Source: Mesorhizobium tianshanense
GTDB taxonomy: Bacteria > Pseudomonadota > Alphaproteobacteria > Rhizobiales > Rhizobiaceae
DNA: 64,000 bases
Reading direction: 5' to 3'
Assembly: GCF_007830515.1 (NCBI RefSeq)
Contig: NZ_VLKT01000020.1
Location: 1-64,000, forward strand
Shown: positions 1 through 6,913 of the stretch, piece after piece
Layout of the letters: the number at the start of each line of letters is the position of its first letter
Numbering within the stretch: position 1 is the stretch's first letter
Notes under the pieces: model-generated
What the model was told of the DNA's origin: nothing
Seen by the model: the letters and a program-made list of their open reading frames with translations, nothing else
The model's database searches: none
Program-made: the position numbers and the translations under genes

Positions 1-2
1 TG

Positions 3-305
3 ACCCTCGACCGTCTACTCGCGCGCATCCGGACCGACCGCCAAAGCTTCCTGAAGATCCTCCAACGCCCGGACATTCCGCTCCACACCAATGGCTCGGA
101 GAACGATATCCGCAGCGTGGTGACCCGGCGCAAGATCAGCGGCGGAACCCACAGCAACCAGGGCCGTGCCGCCCGCGACACCATGCTCAGCATGATGAAG
201 ACCTGCAACAAGCTCGGTGTCAGCTTCTGGGATTATCTCGGCGACCGCCTCGGCATCCCTGGCAGCAAGATCCTACCGCTTCCCGTTCTCCTCGCCGCGC
301 GCTGA
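3..305 (+). pseudogene. IS66-like transposase, C-terminal part (5' end outside window)
   Basis: An open frame enters from the left edge and ends with TGA at 303-305, giving about 100 residues. It contains the IS66-type C-terminal signature: an N-G-S-E-N-D-I-R motif near positions 93-114 (the catalytic Glu region), then R-R-K-I-S-G-G-T, then a M-K-T-C-N-K-L-G...F-W-D-Y-L segment. This region would cut and join DNA in the DDE transposase. The N-terminal half lies outside the window, so whether the gene is intact cannot be judged. It marks the left side of the accessory region. The subfamily assignment is from memory of the family and is less certain than the transposase call. Confidence 0.7.
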
Positions 306-780
306 ACCCCAACAGCAGATCGACGCGCCCAAACGCCGCCGCTTTTGCCCCGGTTACCTGGTTTCTTTCTAACCTGATGGATTTCAACGACTTTATTTTG
401 ACGTTTGGTGCGGTTTCGTGGTATTTTTTTGGGATCGGAGACTTTGGCCAAGCCCCCTCTTTAGTCGGACGTTGCTCTAGGATAGCGTCATGGTTGAAAC
501 CGGTCGTGGTTTGATCCGCCAGCCGTATATCCATGCCCCTTAGTCTCTCACGCCAGTGATGTTTGGCCGCTAGTCACGGTTGTCAAACATACACCTAATG
601 AAGAGCTTGGTAGTACCGGCGCGCGAGGAGGTTTCATTCCACATCTATACATCACCGAGTTGGCCGCCCGACGTCAACCTGCCGTAATACACGGAACTCC
701 TCATCTCTTCGCCTCTGCGGTCGCGCGGCGGAGAGATCAGGAGTCAGCGATGGCATTCCATTCGGCGGTGTTAGCGTTGG
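306..780. other. No recognisable gene; flank of the IS66-like element
   Basis: About 475 bp between the transposase end and the Hsp20 remnant. Open frames exist on both strands but none has a ribosome binding site together with a recognisable family. The stretch at 360-440 is richer in T than its surroundings and may include the end of the insertion sequence. I could not identify a terminal inverted repeat. Confidence 0.4.
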
Positions 781-930
781 TTACGTGGCCCCGTCCTCCT
801 CGACCTCATAGCCGAGAGGAATTCGACGCTCAAAACGGCCGTAAAACCGCTCGGAGAACTGCCGCTCCTTGTCCTCGGTCTCGGAACGCTTCTCGCCCTT
901 CAACGTCAGCACGCCGTCCTCCAGCAGTGG
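781..930 (-). pseudogene. Hsp20/IbpA-type small heat shock protein fragment
   Basis: On the minus strand the frame reads L-E-D-G-V-L-T-L-K-G-E-K-R, then a Ser-Glu-Arg...Tyr-Gly-Arg-Phe-Glu-Arg stretch. This is the central beta-strand part of the alpha-crystallin domain of Hsp20 chaperones (G-V-L-T-x-x-G-E-K ... Y-G-x-F-x-R). Only about 50 residues match. The upstream residues of the same frame (positions 931-1008) do not resemble Hsp20, and the frame stops at 781 before the C-terminal beta-sandwich and the I-x-I anchor. It is therefore a non-functional remnant. It follows the DUF2274 gene in the direction of the trb operon and probably marks cargo lost from the element. Confidence 0.55.
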
Positions 931-1031
931 CAGGAATTGAAAGAACAAAGACCCGAACACCTCTGACGTACAACAATCTGGCCAACGCCGCGGTTGAGCT
1001 TTCGCCATGTCGCGCGATAGCCTTCACACCT

Positions 1032-1319
1032 TCAGGCGGAGCGATCGTCTTCGGCGCCGCTCCGTGCCGTGTCGCTGGCTGGAGGCGCTCCTCGCTGACG
1101 GGCACGGCCGGCCTTCGCCTTGCGGCTGCGCCAACCGCGATCCGAACGGACGAAGACTTCCAGCATGTGCGGGATCAGCGCTGCGGTGTCCACCGGTTCG
1201 TACAGCCGGCTATGTTCGGCCGCATACTGGTCGAGTTCCTCCTTGAGCGGCTCTGGCAGGATGATGGTCATGCGAACGACGCCAACCTTGGGCAGCCGAC
1301 CGAGCTTCAGGTCCGGCAT
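1032..1319 (-). CDS. DUF2274 domain protein (intact copy), end of trb operon
   Basis: A 95-residue protein beginning M-P-D-L-K-L-G-R-L-P, the typical DUF2274 opening. It continues with a short strand-helix region and a segment ending in F-V-R-S-D-R-G, the usual conserved end of the domain. The function is unknown. The family is almost always the last gene of trb/T4SS operons in alphaproteobacterial ICEs and is thought to be a small ribbon-helix-helix-like protein. The start overlaps the end of the truncated DUF2274 copy upstream (1307-1468), so translation is probably coupled. The last 25 or so residues are Arg/Ala-rich, low in complexity, and may not belong to the ancestral protein. Confidence 0.7.
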   Translation of the reverse strand: MPDLKLGRLPKVGVVRMTIILPEPLKEELDQYAAEHSRLYEPVDTAALIPHMLEVFVRSDRGWRSRKAKAGRARQRGAPPASDTARSGAEDDRSA

Positions 1320-1468
1320 GGTTCATCTCCCGCTTGTGAGACACAGGCATGTTGACCGTTCAGACAATCGGCACAGACGACAAGATCGCGATGAACGGCG
1401 GCGGGCAGTTCGATCGTGATCTTGAGCGGCCGGTCATCGGGAATGGCGGAGCGTTTCAGCTTGGTCAT
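1307..1468 (-). pseudogene. Truncated DUF2274 gene directly behind trbI
   Basis: The start codon overlaps the trbI stop (ATGA, 1465-1468), as expected for the native last gene of the operon. The first 33 residues follow DUF2274 (M-T-K-L-K-R-S-A-I-P-D-D, then an I-E-L-P-A-A-V-H-R-D-L strand-turn-helix). After about residue 34 the sequence becomes unrelated (Cys/Gln/Glu-rich) and stops at residue 53, losing the C-terminal half. A second, intact DUF2274 gene starts inside its 3' end. The arrangement looks like recombination between two DUF2274 paralogues, or a deletion, that replaced the end of the original gene. It could still make a short peptide, but it is probably not functional. Confidence 0.6.
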
Positions 1469-2676
1469 GATGGATCCTTTGCCGCGCCATACGGCGCCAG
1501 CACAAGGTCGCGATTGACGATGACGCGGACCGGGAAGCCGGGGCGGACAGTGAGCGTCGGCTGGACATTGAGCTGATTGCGCACGATCTGCTGGCCAATA
1601 TTGGTTGCCGAATCCTGCGCGCTTTCGCGGATGGCCTTGGCGATATCGCTTTCGTCGTCGCTGGAACCAAGCGATGTCCCGATGCCGAGCAATGTCGAGA
1701 GCGCGGCGGCCCGGAAGAGCTGGCCCCAATGATGGTCGACCTCGTCTTCCAGCCCGGAAAAACCTTGCGCATCCGCGCCCTGTTGGCGTTCCAGCACAAT
1801 CGAGGCGCCGTCAGGCATGATGACCCGATTCCAGACCAGCAGCACGCGCGACTGACCGAAGGCCACCTCGCTGTCGTATTGGCCGATCAGTTTTGCACCC
1901 TGAGGGATCAGGAGATATGACCCCGTCGGGCTGTCGAAGACATTCTCGGTGACCTGAGCGGTGACCTGGCCCGGCAGGTCGGAACGGATTCCGGTGATCA
2001 GGGCCGCCGGAATAACCGTTCCGGCCTGCACGATATAGGGCGAGGCTTTTTCGGCAAGACGATCGGGAATGACGGTGCGGCGATCTGGCGCCGTGTTGAC
2101 GAAGCCGCGCTTTTGGTCCTGCATGCTTTGAGCGGAGCCTGGATCGAGCGGTGGCGGTTCGGTCGGGGGTGTTCCGGAGATGATGTTCGCGACGGTATTG
2201 CCTACCTGCGGACCTTGTCGCGCCGGATTTGCCCGCGCATTGGTGTCGGTGAACAGTTCTGCAATTCGTGCGGCTTCGATCTCGGCCAAGCGGCGTTGCT
2301 CGTCCGGATCGGCGCGCGGGGCACTGATGCTCGGCACCCCGACCGGCTGTCCACGCTCCCGCGCGCGCAGGATCGGCCTTCCGAGATCACCGGGGAGCGG
2401 CGGTCCAAGCTGGGGAATGCCTGAATAGTCCTTCGGCAGTGTCTGCAACCCATCGGCCGTCGTGCGGTTTTCAGTGGTGAAGAGTTCGGAGGGCTGCTCT
2501 TTGCCGTGCCGCCTGGTGTCGAGCGCCCAGATCAACGCGCCGAGGATCGCGACACTTGCGACGCCTCCAAGGCCGATCAGCACCTTACGCGACAGCCGGG
2601 TGACCCTGGCGGGCTCAGGCCGCAGGCGCAGTTCCGCCCTGATGTCCTGGTTGGGAGGAATACCGGCGTCGCTCAT
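1465..2676 (-). CDS. trbI: Conjugal transfer protein TrbI (VirB10-like)
   Basis: A 403-residue VirB10-family protein that links the inner and outer membrane parts of the type IV secretion channel. A short cytoplasmic N-terminus is followed by one membrane helix (about residues 31-50), a Pro-rich periplasmic linker (residues 80-185) and the C-terminal beta-barrel domain. That domain includes the conserved Y-x-x-x-A-G-T-x-I-P-A segment and an L-x-I-P-x-G-x-x-L-I-G turn near residues 215-270. The start overlaps the trbG stop by 4 bp and the end overlaps the next small gene by 4 bp, so it belongs to a tightly coupled operon. Length is normal for the family and there is no sign of damage. Confidence 0.93.
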   Translation of the reverse strand: MSDAGIPPNQDIRAELRLRPEPARVTRLSRKVLIGLGGVASVAILGALIWALDTRRHGKEQPSELFTTENRTTADGLQTLPKDYSGIPQLGPPLPGDLGRPILRARERGQPVGVPSISAPRADPDEQRRLAEIEAARIAELFTDTNARANPARQGPQVGNTVANIISGTPPTEPPPLDPGSAQSMQDQKRGFVNTAPDRRTVIPDRLAEKASPYIVQAGTVIPAALITGIRSDLPGQVTAQVTENVFDSPTGSYLLIPQGAKLIGQYDSEVAFGQSRVLLVWNRVIMPDGASIVLERQQGADAQGFSGLEDEVDHHWGQLFRAAALSTLLGIGTSLGSSDDESDIAKAIRESAQDSATNIGQQIVRNQLNVQPTLTVRPGFPVRVIVNRDLVLAPYGAAKDPS

Positions 2677-3737
2677 CGGAACAGCCCCGCGCGGCGCTGC
2701 GGCCGTTTCCCATCTGTGCGCACGATCCTGACCCGCCGCTCCGAGTTTTTGTCGCCCAGCCTCAATTCCGCGGCGGCGAACAGCCGGTCGACGACATAGT
2801 AGTTTTGCCGGGCGCGGTAATTGACCAGCTCCGAGCTACCCGACGGGCCGATGATGAAGAGCGGCGGCATTTCGCCCTGACCGATGCCCGACGGGAACTC
2901 GATATAGACCTTTGCGCCGTCGTCGAAGGCGCGCAGCGGCTTCCAGGGTGCTCCGTTGCCCTCGATACGGTAGCGGAAGTTGAGTTTCTGGATGTCGACG
3001 CCCGACGCAACCGGACGCGCTGCGGAAGCCTGGGCGTTTTGGCGCCGCAGCGCGATCAACTGGTCCTGCGGATATTGCCAGGACACGGAAGCCATGTAGG
3101 TTTCTTCGGTTGACCGCAGCTCGAGATGATAGGTGCGACGGTCGCTGTTGATGACGAGGTTGGTCTGGAGATCGGGGCGCGTCGGTTTGACGAGGATGTG
3201 GACCTGTTGCCGATCCCCTGCCCCACTTTGCGTGTCACCGATGATCCAGCGCACCGTGTCGCCGGCGGCGACAGGCCCCGTGCCGACAAGCTGTTCGCCG
3301 GGCTGCAACGCGATGTCGGTGACCTGGCCAGGCGCGGCATAGACCTGGTAGAGCGCGCCCTCGCTCCAGGGATAGCGCTGAATCGCGTTGATAAAGCCGT
3401 CGCGAACCGGCTGCATGCGCGCCGCCTGGTTGGCCTGACTGATCCGCTGTTTGGGATCGCCCGGTTCCGCCTTGGCTTTGCTGGTTCCGACCGGCTTCAG
3501 CTGGCCAGGAAGCGGGAGAGGTTTCGGCAGCTCCACCACTTTCACCGGACCAGGCGGGTCGACCTTCCGCACCGCAGACCTGGCATCATCATATTGGATC
3601 TCGGGCGGAATGTACTTTTTCGAGGCGCAGCCAGCGAGCGCCGTCGCCGATAGCAGTGCCAGAGCAAGGCTGTGGGCCTTGGTCATGTTGCGGACAGTCT
3701 GTCTCGTCGCATTGCTTGGCTGTGCTGCACACATCAT
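2673..3737 (-). CDS. trbG: P-type conjugative transfer protein TrbG (VirB9-like)
   Basis: A VirB9-family outer-membrane-associated component of the T4SS core complex, 354 residues from the start used here. That start (ATG-ATG, overlapping trbF by 4 bp) has a good AAGGAA ribosome binding site just upstream. A second start at 3686 would place a textbook lipoprotein signal at the very N-terminus: K-A-H, a hydrophobic run, then the lipobox L-A-G-C. The mature protein is therefore probably a lipoprotein. The C-terminal part carries the VirB9 beta-sandwich (Y-x-V-D-R-L-F...L-R-L-G-x) that contacts TrbI. The gene is intact. Confidence 0.92.
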   Translation of the reverse strand: MMCAAQPSNATRQTVRNMTKAHSLALALLSATALAGCASKKYIPPEIQYDDARSAVRKVDPPGPVKVVELPKPLPLPGQLKPVGTSKAKAEPGDPKQRISQANQAARMQPVRDGFINAIQRYPWSEGALYQVYAAPGQVTDIALQPGEQLVGTGPVAAGDTVRWIIGDTQSGAGDRQQVHILVKPTRPDLQTNLVINSDRRTYHLELRSTEETYMASVSWQYPQDQLIALRRQNAQASAARPVASGVDIQKLNFRYRIEGNGAPWKPLRAFDDGAKVYIEFPSGIGQGEMPPLFIIGPSGSSELVNYRARQNYYVVDRLFAAAELRLGDKNSERRVRIVRTDGKRPQRRAGLFR

Positions 3738-4420
3738 GAAAGTTCCTTCGACCAGTTGATGGCGTTGACATAGACGCCGAGCGGATTTGCCTTCAGCCGG
3801 TCGGCATCACGGGGTTGTTGAATGACGATGGTGAGGATGGCGGTCCAACGCTCGGTGCTGGCCAGGCTGCCGTTCTCGTAGCGGCGCTCGATCCAGGCGA
3901 CACGGAACGAGTCTGGCGAGGCACGGATGACGCTGGAAACCTCGATCGCGATCTGGATCTTGCCGACTTTGGCGAAGGGGTCGTTGAGGCGGGCATAAGC
4001 GTTGAGAGCGATGGCGCCGCGATCGGTGGTGTAGTCATAGGCACGCAGCCAGTTCTGGCGGACAATGACGGGATCGTCAGGGATACTTCTGACCTGTTCG
4101 ATGAAGCGGGCGAGATGCCAGGCTATCTGCGGATCGGTCGGCCGATAGGCGGCAACGGCCGGAGCGACTGCCTGCGCCTCGCCAAGCTTGTCGACCTGGA
4201 CGACCCAGGGAACGACTGACCCGCGCGTCGATTGCCAAACCAAGGTGGATGCGAAGCCGCCGGCCAGCACGAGCGAAGCAAATGCCATCAGTCGCCAGTT
4301 TCTCGCCTGCACACGAGCCGAGCCGATGCGCTCATCCCAGACCTGCGCGGCACGTTGATACGGCGTCTCGCGCTGTGGTGTTTTTCCGTAACGAACAGAA
4401 GGTCGTTTGAAGGGATTCAT
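3734..4420 (-). CDS. trbF: Conjugal transfer protein TrbF (VirB8-like)
   Basis: A 228-residue bitopic inner-membrane protein. A Lys/Arg-rich cytoplasmic tail is followed by one transmembrane helix at about residues 44-62. The periplasmic VirB8/NTF2-like domain contains the W-V-V-Q-V-D strand, an R-x-N-W-L-R-A-Y helix and the family's W-x-E-R-x-Y-E-N-G hairpin. VirB8 proteins nucleate channel assembly by contacting TrbI and TrbG. The start immediately follows the trbL stop (shared base at 4420) and the end overlaps trbG by 4 bp. Length and motifs are normal. Confidence 0.92.
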   Translation of the reverse strand: MNPFKRPSVRYGKTPQRETPYQRAAQVWDERIGSARVQARNWRLMAFASLVLAGGFASTLVWQSTRGSVVPWVVQVDKLGEAQAVAPAVAAYRPTDPQIAWHLARFIEQVRSIPDDPVIVRQNWLRAYDYTTDRGAIALNAYARLNDPFAKVGKIQIAIEVSSVIRASPDSFRVAWIERRYENGSLASTERWTAILTIVIQQPRDADRLKANPLGVYVNAINWSKELS

Positions 4421-5787
4421 CAGCGATCATCCTGGTTGAGGGAAACATTCATCGAGCCGCCGCCATGATCGCCGGATCGGATGGAATGCGCGGCCATGCT
4501 GGCGCCATGGCTCATCACTTGGCCGCGCTTGATGCGAGCGGCCCATGCCGGCGGTGATCCCGAACCGGGTTCAGCAGTCGAAGTGCGCCTTGGCGCAAAT
4601 GCTCCCGATAGCTGTTCTCCACCGGTGGCGGTCCACGCGGCCGAGCGGCCAGCCTGGTGGCTGGCGGACAGGGTGGACGCTGCACGAGACATTGCCTGCT
4701 TCACCGGTTCAGCCGCCGCTACAGCGCCCACCTTAGCGACACCTGCTATTCCGGCGGCGATGGAGCCTGCGCCGCTCTGGCCGGAAGTGGCTGCGGCAAG
4801 CCCCCAAGCAGTCGAGGTGCTGCCGGCTAAATGCGCGCCGCCACGTGCCGCAGCAGCCGACGTGCGGGCGCCGGCACCGAGCGCGCCTGCTGCGCCGCTC
4901 AATCCGGCGCGAGCGCCCATCGCACCGGCAACACCAAGGCCTCCGGCAGCGAGGCTCGTGCCGACAGCAGCGCCCGCGCCGAGTTGCGGGGCACCGGCAA
5001 CCAGGCCCGTGGCGATGCCGGGACCGAAGATCGAAAGTCCCATCAAGGACAAGGCGCCCAGCACAAGCGACAGCGCATCCGTGATCGTGGGTTGTTCGGC
5101 GCCGAACCCTTGAGTGAACTCGCCGAAGAGGCCCGAGCCGATGCCGACGATCACGGCGAGCACAAGAATCTTCACACCGGAAGCGACGATGTTGCCGAGT
5201 ACTTTTTCGGCGAGGAAGGCGGTCCGGTTGAACAGCGCGAAGGGGATCAGCACAAAGCCGGCAAGTGTCGTCAGCTTGAATTCGATCAGCGTCACGAAAA
5301 TCTGTACGGCGAGCAGGAAGAAGGCGATCAGCACGATCGCCCAGGCGATCATGAGCACCGCGATCTGAACAAAATTCTCGAAGAACGAGACGTATCCCAT
5401 CAACTGGCTGGCGGCCTCGAGGATCGGATTGCCGGCGTCGATGCCGACTTGGGCGACACGTCCCGGCTGCAGGAGTGCCGAGCCCGAAAGTGCAGACCCT
5501 CCCGCCTTCAGGCCAAGCCCGGAAAAGCTCTCGAAGACGATGCCGGCCAGGCGATTGAAGTTGCCGATGATGAAGGCGAAGAAACCAATATAGAGCGTCT
5601 TCTTCACCAGCCGATGCAGCACGTCCTCGTCAGCGCCCCAGGCCCAGAACAGGCCGGCGAGCGTGATGTCGATAACGATGAGGGTGGAGGTGAGAAAAGC
5701 CACCTCGCCGCCAAGCAGGCCAAACCCGGAATCGATATAGCGGGTAAAGGTTTCCAGGAAGCGGTCGATGACGCCGGTGTCCTTCAT
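4420..5787 (-). CDS. trbL: P-type conjugative transfer protein TrbL (VirB6-like)
   Basis: A 455-residue polytopic inner-membrane protein forming the channel base. The first 260 residues hold six or so hydrophobic helices with the TrbL hallmark sequence around F-W-A-W-G...L-V-K-K-T-L-Y-I-G-F-F and the later E-F-K-L-T-T-L-A-G-F segment. The last 190 residues form an Ala/Gly/Ser-rich, low-complexity cytoplasmic tail, which is usual for TrbL and poorly conserved. The start overlaps the trbK-alt stop by 4 bp (ATGA). No frameshift is seen despite the repetitive GC-rich tail. Confidence 0.92.
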   Translation of the reverse strand: MKDTGVIDRFLETFTRYIDSGFGLLGGEVAFLTSTLIVIDITLAGLFWAWGADEDVLHRLVKKTLYIGFFAFIIGNFNRLAGIVFESFSGLGLKAGGSALSGSALLQPGRVAQVGIDAGNPILEAASQLMGYVSFFENFVQIAVLMIAWAIVLIAFFLLAVQIFVTLIEFKLTTLAGFVLIPFALFNRTAFLAEKVLGNIVASGVKILVLAVIVGIGSGLFGEFTQGFGAEQPTITDALSLVLGALSLMGLSIFGPGIATGLVAGAPQLGAGAAVGTSLAAGGLGVAGAMGARAGLSGAAGALGAGARTSAAAARGGAHLAGSTSTAWGLAAATSGQSGAGSIAAGIAGVAKVGAVAAAEPVKQAMSRAASTLSASHQAGRSAAWTATGGEQLSGAFAPRRTSTAEPGSGSPPAWAARIKRGQVMSHGASMAAHSIRSGDHGGGSMNVSLNQDDR

Positions 5788-6152
5788 GGCGCCAGAGCTT
5801 CCGGATCGGACTGGTCTTTCGCGCCGGACGGCAGGGACGGCTGATCAGGTAGCGGCCGGCTCTGGTCATTTTCGACTGATGGAGCCATGTATGGTGTCGC
5901 TGGACGTGACGGCCCCAGGAAACGCCGACGGTTCTCCGCCCAGGTCTTCCTGCAGGCTTCGTCGTCAATCGCGGCCATGCCGATGTCTCGGCACCGGGCA
6001 AGTTCGATCCTTTCCGGCTCGCCGCCCGGATGTGCGGAGCGCGGGGAGGACGCCTCCTGCGAGCCGTTGCCGCGCAACGCCATGAAGGCGGCGGTCATGG
6101 CGGCGCCGAGGGCAAGAACGACTATCATCCGGGCGGCGATCTTGGGATCCAT
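5784..6152 (-). CDS. trbK-alt: Putative entry exclusion protein TrbK-alt
   Basis: A 122-residue protein with an N-terminal membrane anchor (about residues 8-25) and a short periplasmic domain. It carries the trbK-alt signature C-R-x-I-G-x-x-A-x-x-D-x-x-C-R-x-x-W-A-E-N-R-R-R-F near residues 54-77, whose two cysteines probably form a disulfide. In Trb systems the gene at this position is thought to block redundant transfer between cells that already hold the element. That role is inferred from position and is not shown for this family. The C-terminal third is Pro/Ser-rich. Eleven bases separate it from trbJ upstream, and it overlaps trbL downstream. Confidence 0.85.
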   Translation of the reverse strand: MDPKIAARMIVVLALGAAMTAAFMALRGNGSQEASSPRSAHPGGEPERIELARCRDIGMAAIDDEACRKTWAENRRRFLGPSRPATPYMAPSVENDQSRPLPDQPSLPSGAKDQSDPEALAP

Positions 6153-6163
6153 GACGACCAGCC

Positions 6164-6913
6164 TCAGTCGTGGAACATCTTCACCGATGACGGGCTGTAG
6201 TTGCTGCCCGTCATGAAGCGGCTGAACTGCTCTCGTGCCTGCTCCTGGGCTGCCGCCTGCCTCGCCTCTTGGAGCGCAGCGGCTCTTCCTTGCGCGGCGA
6301 GCATCGCGGTGAGGTCGGCAACCTGCTTCGCCTGCACGGCGAGAAGCTGGTTGCCGGCTTGCGTCGCCTGCAAGACGCCGACAGCTGACTGGCTTGCGTT
6401 AACCAGTGAACTGGTCTGCTGTTGTGTCCCCGCAACGTTGTCGACGGCGACGGCTCCGGCTTTTAGGGAATGCTCAAAAGCCGACACCGATATCTGCCAG
6501 CGCTCGCGCGCGCCATCGACAAGTTGCTGGTTGGAAAGGTCGGACCCGAACTGCTGGTAGGTCGACTCAAACTGACTTTCGATATCCTGGACGCTGTAGG
6601 CGAGCTTGTTTGCCTCGCCGAGCAGGCTCTTCATCTCAGAAAAATTGCCTTCGATCTGGCCAAGCAGCGAGGTCGGCAACGCGGTGAGATTCTTCGCCTG
6701 ATTGATCAGCATCTGGGCTTCGTTCTGAAGCGAGGTGATCTGGTTGTTGATCTGCTCCAGGGCTCGCGAGGCTGAAAGCAGATTCTCGGCGTAGTTCCTG
6801 GGATCGAATACGATGAACGCCGACGCCGGCATTGATGACAGCCCAACGGTGACGGCGACGACAGTTGCGGCCCCGATGCGACGGACCTGAAGATTGCTGC
6901 AAACCCAATTCAT
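6164..6913 (-). CDS. trbJ: P-type conjugative transfer protein TrbJ (VirB5-like)
   Basis: A 249-residue secreted component, probably at the pilus tip or periplasmic base. An N-terminal signal peptide ends near A-S-A (residue 32) and is followed by the conserved F-I-V-F-D-P-x-N-Y-A-x-N segment typical of TrbJ. The rest is largely helical and Gln/Ala-rich with long coiled-coil segments (residues 50-220), as in VirB5. The start overlaps the trbE stop by 4 bp. The gene appears intact and of normal length. Confidence 0.92.
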   Translation of the reverse strand: MNWVCSNLQVRRIGAATVVAVTVGLSSMPASAFIVFDPRNYAENLLSASRALEQINNQITSLQNEAQMLINQAKNLTALPTSLLGQIEGNFSEMKSLLGEANKLAYSVQDIESQFESTYQQFGSDLSNQQLVDGARERWQISVSAFEHSLKAGAVAVDNVAGTQQQTSSLVNASQSAVGVLQATQAGNQLLAVQAKQVADLTAMLAAQGRAAALQEARQAAAQEQAREQFSRFMTGSNYSPSSVKMFHD

